Shown: positions 61,799 to 64,000 of the stretch, in pieces | How the letters are laid out: every line of letters begins with the position of its first letter | Position numbering within the stretch: position 1 is the first letter of the stretch | From: Bradyrhizobium prioriisuperbiae | GTDB lineage: Bacteria > Pseudomonadota > Alphaproteobacteria > Rhizobiales > Xanthobacteraceae | Length of the DNA: 64,000 nucleotides | Assembly (NCBI RefSeq): GCF_032397745.1 | Contig: NZ_CP135921.1 | Location: 2,976,001-3,040,000 of the forward strand | Direction: 5' to 3' | The notes under the pieces: generated by a model | Seen by the model: the letters and a program-made list of their open reading frames with translations, nothing else | Told to the model about the DNA's origin: nothing | Databases searched by the model: none | Program-made: the position numbers and the translations under genes

Positions 61799-62980
61799 AT
61801 GAAATCGAATCCGTACGATAGCGGAGCCGGAGCAAAGTCCGCGACGGTTCTTGGAAACGCCAGGATCGTGCTGGCCGACCGGGTGATCGAACGCGGTTGG
61901 GTTGCCATGGACGGCGGCCACATTGCCGAGTTCGGCGAGGGGCAGGCCCCGGCCGGCAGCGACGATGCCGCGGGTGACCTGATCATGCCGGGCCTGATCG
62001 AGCTGCATACCGATCATCTCGAAGCCCACTATGTGCCGCGGCCGAAAGTTCACTGGGACCCGGTCGCCGCGGTTGTTTCGTACGACGGGCAGCTGGCGAC
62101 CTGCGGCATCACCACGGTGCTGGATTCGCTGCGGATCGGGAACGAGGCGGATGTTGCTGATGCCTCGGGACAGGCCGAGATCCTCGCAACCGCAATCTCT
62201 TCCGCCCGCGAGGCTAATCTGCTGCGCGCGGATCATTTCCTGCATCTGCGCTGCGAAACCCCGATGCCCAGCACGGTCGAAGAGGCAAAGCGGCTGATCG
62301 ACCGGCCGGACATCCGGCTGATGTCATTGATGGACCATACCCCGGGCCAGCGCCAGTTTCGAGATGAGGGCAAGCTGCGGGATTATTATCGTGGCAAGAC
62401 CGGAGGCTTTACCGACGCTCAGCTCGACGAGATGTTCGCGCGCCGGCATGCCTGCCAGTTGGCCTATGCCGAAACCAACACGCGCGCGATTGTCTCACTC
62501 GCTCACGAGCATGGGATTCCACTCGCCAGCCATGACGACACCACGGATGACAATGTGCGCGAGGCCATCCGCGACCGCGTGGCGGTTGCGGAATTTCCGA
62601 CCACCATCGAAGCTGCGCGCGGGTTGCATCGGGTCGGCATCGGCATCCTGATGGGAGCGCCGAATGTGGTGCGCGGCGGCTCGCACTCCGGCAACATTGC
62701 CGCGGTCGATCTCGCCCGCGAAGGCCTGCTGGATATCCTGTCGTCGGACTACGTTCCCTCGAGCCTGCTGATGGCGGCGCTGCAGTTGCCGCAGCACGTG
62801 CCCGCAATCGACCTGTCGGCAGCGATCCGCACTGTGACCAAGCGGCCGGCGGATGCGGTCGGTCTGTCCGATCGCGGCGAGATCGCGGTCGGCAAGCGCG
62901 CCGACCTGATCCGCGTGCACGTGGCCGGCAATGCCTCCGTGGTGCGCAGCGTCTGGCGTGAAGGGTTGCGGGTGGCGTGA
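61799..62980 (+). CDS. phnM: Alpha-D-ribose 1-methylphosphonate 5-triphosphate diphosphatase
   Basis: 393 aa. Canonical PhnM: metal motif GLIELHTDHLEAHYVPRPKV, MDHTPGQRQFRD, ASHDDTT, and [14 protein letters not shown], ending SDRGEIAVGKRADLI. Removes pyrophosphate from the triphosphate intermediate before C-P cleavage. A second, more divergent copy lies at 50544-51731. Overlaps phnN by 4 bp (GTGA). Confidence 0.96.
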   Translation: MKSNPYDSGAGAKSATVLGNARIVLADRVIERGWVAMDGGHIAEFGEGQAPAGSDDAAGDLIMPGLIELHTDHLEAHYVPRPKVHWDPVAAVVSYDGQLATCGITTVLDSLRIGNEADVADASGQAEILATAISSAREANLLRADHFLHLRCETPMPSTVEEAKRLIDRPDIRLMSLMDHTPGQRQFRDEGKLRDYYRGKTGGFTDAQLDEMFARRHACQLAYAETNTRAIVSLAHEHGIPLASHDDTTDDNVREAIRDRVAVAEFPTTIEAARGLHRVGIGILMGAPNVVRGGSHSGNIAAVDLAREGLLDILSSDYVPSSLLMAALQLPQHVPAIDLSAAIRTVTKRPADAVGLSDRGEIAVGKRADLIRVHVAGNASVVRSVWREGLRVA

Positions 62981-63570
62981 GCGGCGCTGTGACCATATCC
63001 GAGCGGATGCCCGCCACGGCCGGGCGGCTGGTGCTGATCGTCGGCCCCAGTGGAGCCGGCAAGGATACGCTGATCAATCTGGCTCAGGCTGCTTGCGCGC
63101 ATGATAATGGAATCGTGTTTCCCCGGCGGGTGGTGACGCGACAGGCTTCGGAGCACGAGGCGAATGATTCGGTCAGCCCGGAGCAGTTCGAGTTGGCGCT
63201 GGCACGGGATGCATTCGCGTTGCATTGGGATGCGCATGGCCTGCGTTATGGCGTCCCGCGGGCGATCGACGATGATCTGGCGGCCGGGCGCATCGTGGTG
63301 GTCAATGTCTCCCGCACGGTGATCGCGCCGGCCCGACAATCCTATGGAAACGTAACGGTCGTGTTGATCACGGCGCCGCCGGACGTTCTTGCGAGCCGGC
63401 TGGCCCTGCGCCAGCGCGCCAGCGACGGCCGCCTGGACGCAAGGCTCGGGCGGACGGTCGATATGTCCAGCGCGTCGCCCGACGTGACCATCAGCAATAT
63501 CGGCGGCGCCGAAGATCATGCGCGCGACCTGCTGGCAATCATTCGGGGTGATCAGATCGACCGCGCGTGA
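62977..63570 (+). CDS. phnN: Ribose 1,5-bisphosphokinase PhnN
   Basis: 197 aa, GTG start overlapping the phnM stop. Guanylate-kinase-like fold with P-loop VGPSGAGKDT (about residues 22-31), RRVVTRQASEHEANDSVS and FALHWDAHGLRYGVP. Converts ribose 1,5-bisphosphate to PRPP, so the ribose carrier can be recycled. It needs a supply of ribose 1,5-bisphosphate, which in E. coli comes from PhnP; that gene is not seen in this window. 22 bp before the PPOX gene. Confidence 0.95.
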   Translation: MSGAVTISERMPATAGRLVLIVGPSGAGKDTLINLAQAACAHDNGIVFPRRVVTRQASEHEANDSVSPEQFELALARDAFALHWDAHGLRYGVPRAIDDDLAAGRIVVVNVSRTVIAPARQSYGNVTVVLITAPPDVLASRLALRQRASDGRLDARLGRTVDMSSASPDVTISNIGGAEDHARDLLAIIRGDQIDRA

Positions 63571-63592
63571 GCGGCAGGCAGGAGAGGTGACA

Positions 63593-64000
63593 GTGTCCAT
63601 CGTTGCGACCATCGAGCAGCTTGAGGCGATCTACGGCGAAACCAATGATGCGTCGACCGTGAAGGTTGCCGATCATGTGACATCGCCGTATCGGGTGCTG
63701 ATCGAGAAGTCGCCGTTTGTGGCGCTGGCAACCTCTGGACCGGAAGGGCTCGATTGCTCGCCGCGCGGCGATGGCGCCGGCTTCGTGCGCATCCATGACG
63801 AGCGGACGCTGATGATGCCGGATCGCCGCGGCAACAACCGGGTGGATTCACTGCGCAACATCGTGCGCGATCCGCGGGTGGCGCTGCTGTTCCTGATCCC
63901 GGGTGCCGGCACAACGTTGCGTGTCAACGGCCGGGCGCATCTCTCGGTCGATCCGGAGCTGCTGGCTTCGTTCAAGATGGACGGCAAGGCGCCGCGCTCG
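63593..64000 (+). CDS. PPOX-type FMN flavoprotein (MSMEG_1061-like), truncated by window end
   Basis: First 136 codons, open to the end of the window. GTG at 63593 with GGAGAGG upstream; GTG 63587 is in frame as an alternative. SPFVALATSGPEGLDCSPRG and MMPDRRGNNRVDSLRNIVRD are the characteristic segments of this pyridoxamine-phosphate-oxidase-like family, which binds FMN. It sits at the end of the phnG-N operon, so it may be co-expressed, but a role in phosphonate use is not known. Confidence 0.88.
   Translation, partial: MSIVATIEQLEAIYGETNDASTVKVADHVTSPYRVLIEKSPFVALATSGPEGLDCSPRGDGAGFVRIHDERTLMMPDRRGNNRVDSLRNIVRDPRVALLFLIPGAGTTLRVNGRAHLSVDPELLASFKMDGKAPRS

Overview
The window is GC-rich, gene-dense chromosomal DNA. 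It most likely comes from an alphaproteobacterium of the Bradyrhizobium/Rhodopseudomonas/Afipia type (Nitrobacteraceae). That is an inference from gene content and order, an intergenic palindromic repeat of a kind common in that group, tandem Pho-box-like sites and three sigma-EcfG-type promoters (GGAAC-N16-CGTT). No transposase, integrase or CRISPR array was seen.

Layout. 0.2-8.1 kb is catabolic: an Lrp/AsnC regulator divergent from 4-hydroxyphenylpyruvate dioxygenase, a DUF938 methyltransferase, a form-II CoxSLM-type molybdenum hydroxylase operon and a two-subunit CoA-transferase. 8.3-14.7 kb holds a chemoreceptor with a strong terminator, then an MFS transporter-otsB pair and otsA (trehalose synthesis), each unit preceded by an EcfG-like promoter. 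14.7-15.6 kb has a small secreted protein, a TusA-like protein and tRNA-Ser(GGA).

15.9-25.3 kb is the most unusual part. An EAD1-trypsin protease faces a tightly packed operon of EAD1-TIR-like protein, nSTAND1-type membrane NTPase, an 89-residue peptide ending in aromatic-X-Asn triads, a radical SAM/SPASM maturase and a metallophosphoesterase. It reads as a STAND-controlled conflict (immunity) system combined with a probable three-residue-cyclophane RiPP. 25.3-32.9 kb carries RecQ, a QseBC/PmrAB-like two-component system, a TonB-dependent siderophore receptor with 11-bp-phased repeats upstream, and a spermidine-synthase-like protein. 33.0-38.7 kb is a second defence-like patch: a SLOG membrane protein, a GNAT acetyltransferase and a TIR-NB-ARC-HEAT protein.

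39.3-43.1 kb is a small catabolic module (ACMSD-like amidohydrolase, Ldh-family dehydrogenase, Bug-type binding protein, cupin) with a shared palindromic operator candidate. 43.9-48.7 kb is the prkA-yeaH-spoVR stress operon, with an EcfG-like promoter far upstream, followed by arginase.

49.8-63.6 kb is a complete phosphonate (C-P lyase) locus in three transcription units: a leftward unit (hexapeptide transferase, PhnM paralogue, 2H phosphoesterase), phnCDE1E2, and phnGHIJKLMN with divergent phnF. Each unit has a tandem 11-bp-spaced Pho-box candidate, phnG also has a perfect PhnF operator candidate, and a terminator-like hairpin separates phnD from phnE. No phnP is present; the 2H phosphoesterase might replace it. 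The window ends inside an FMN-dependent PPOX-family gene.
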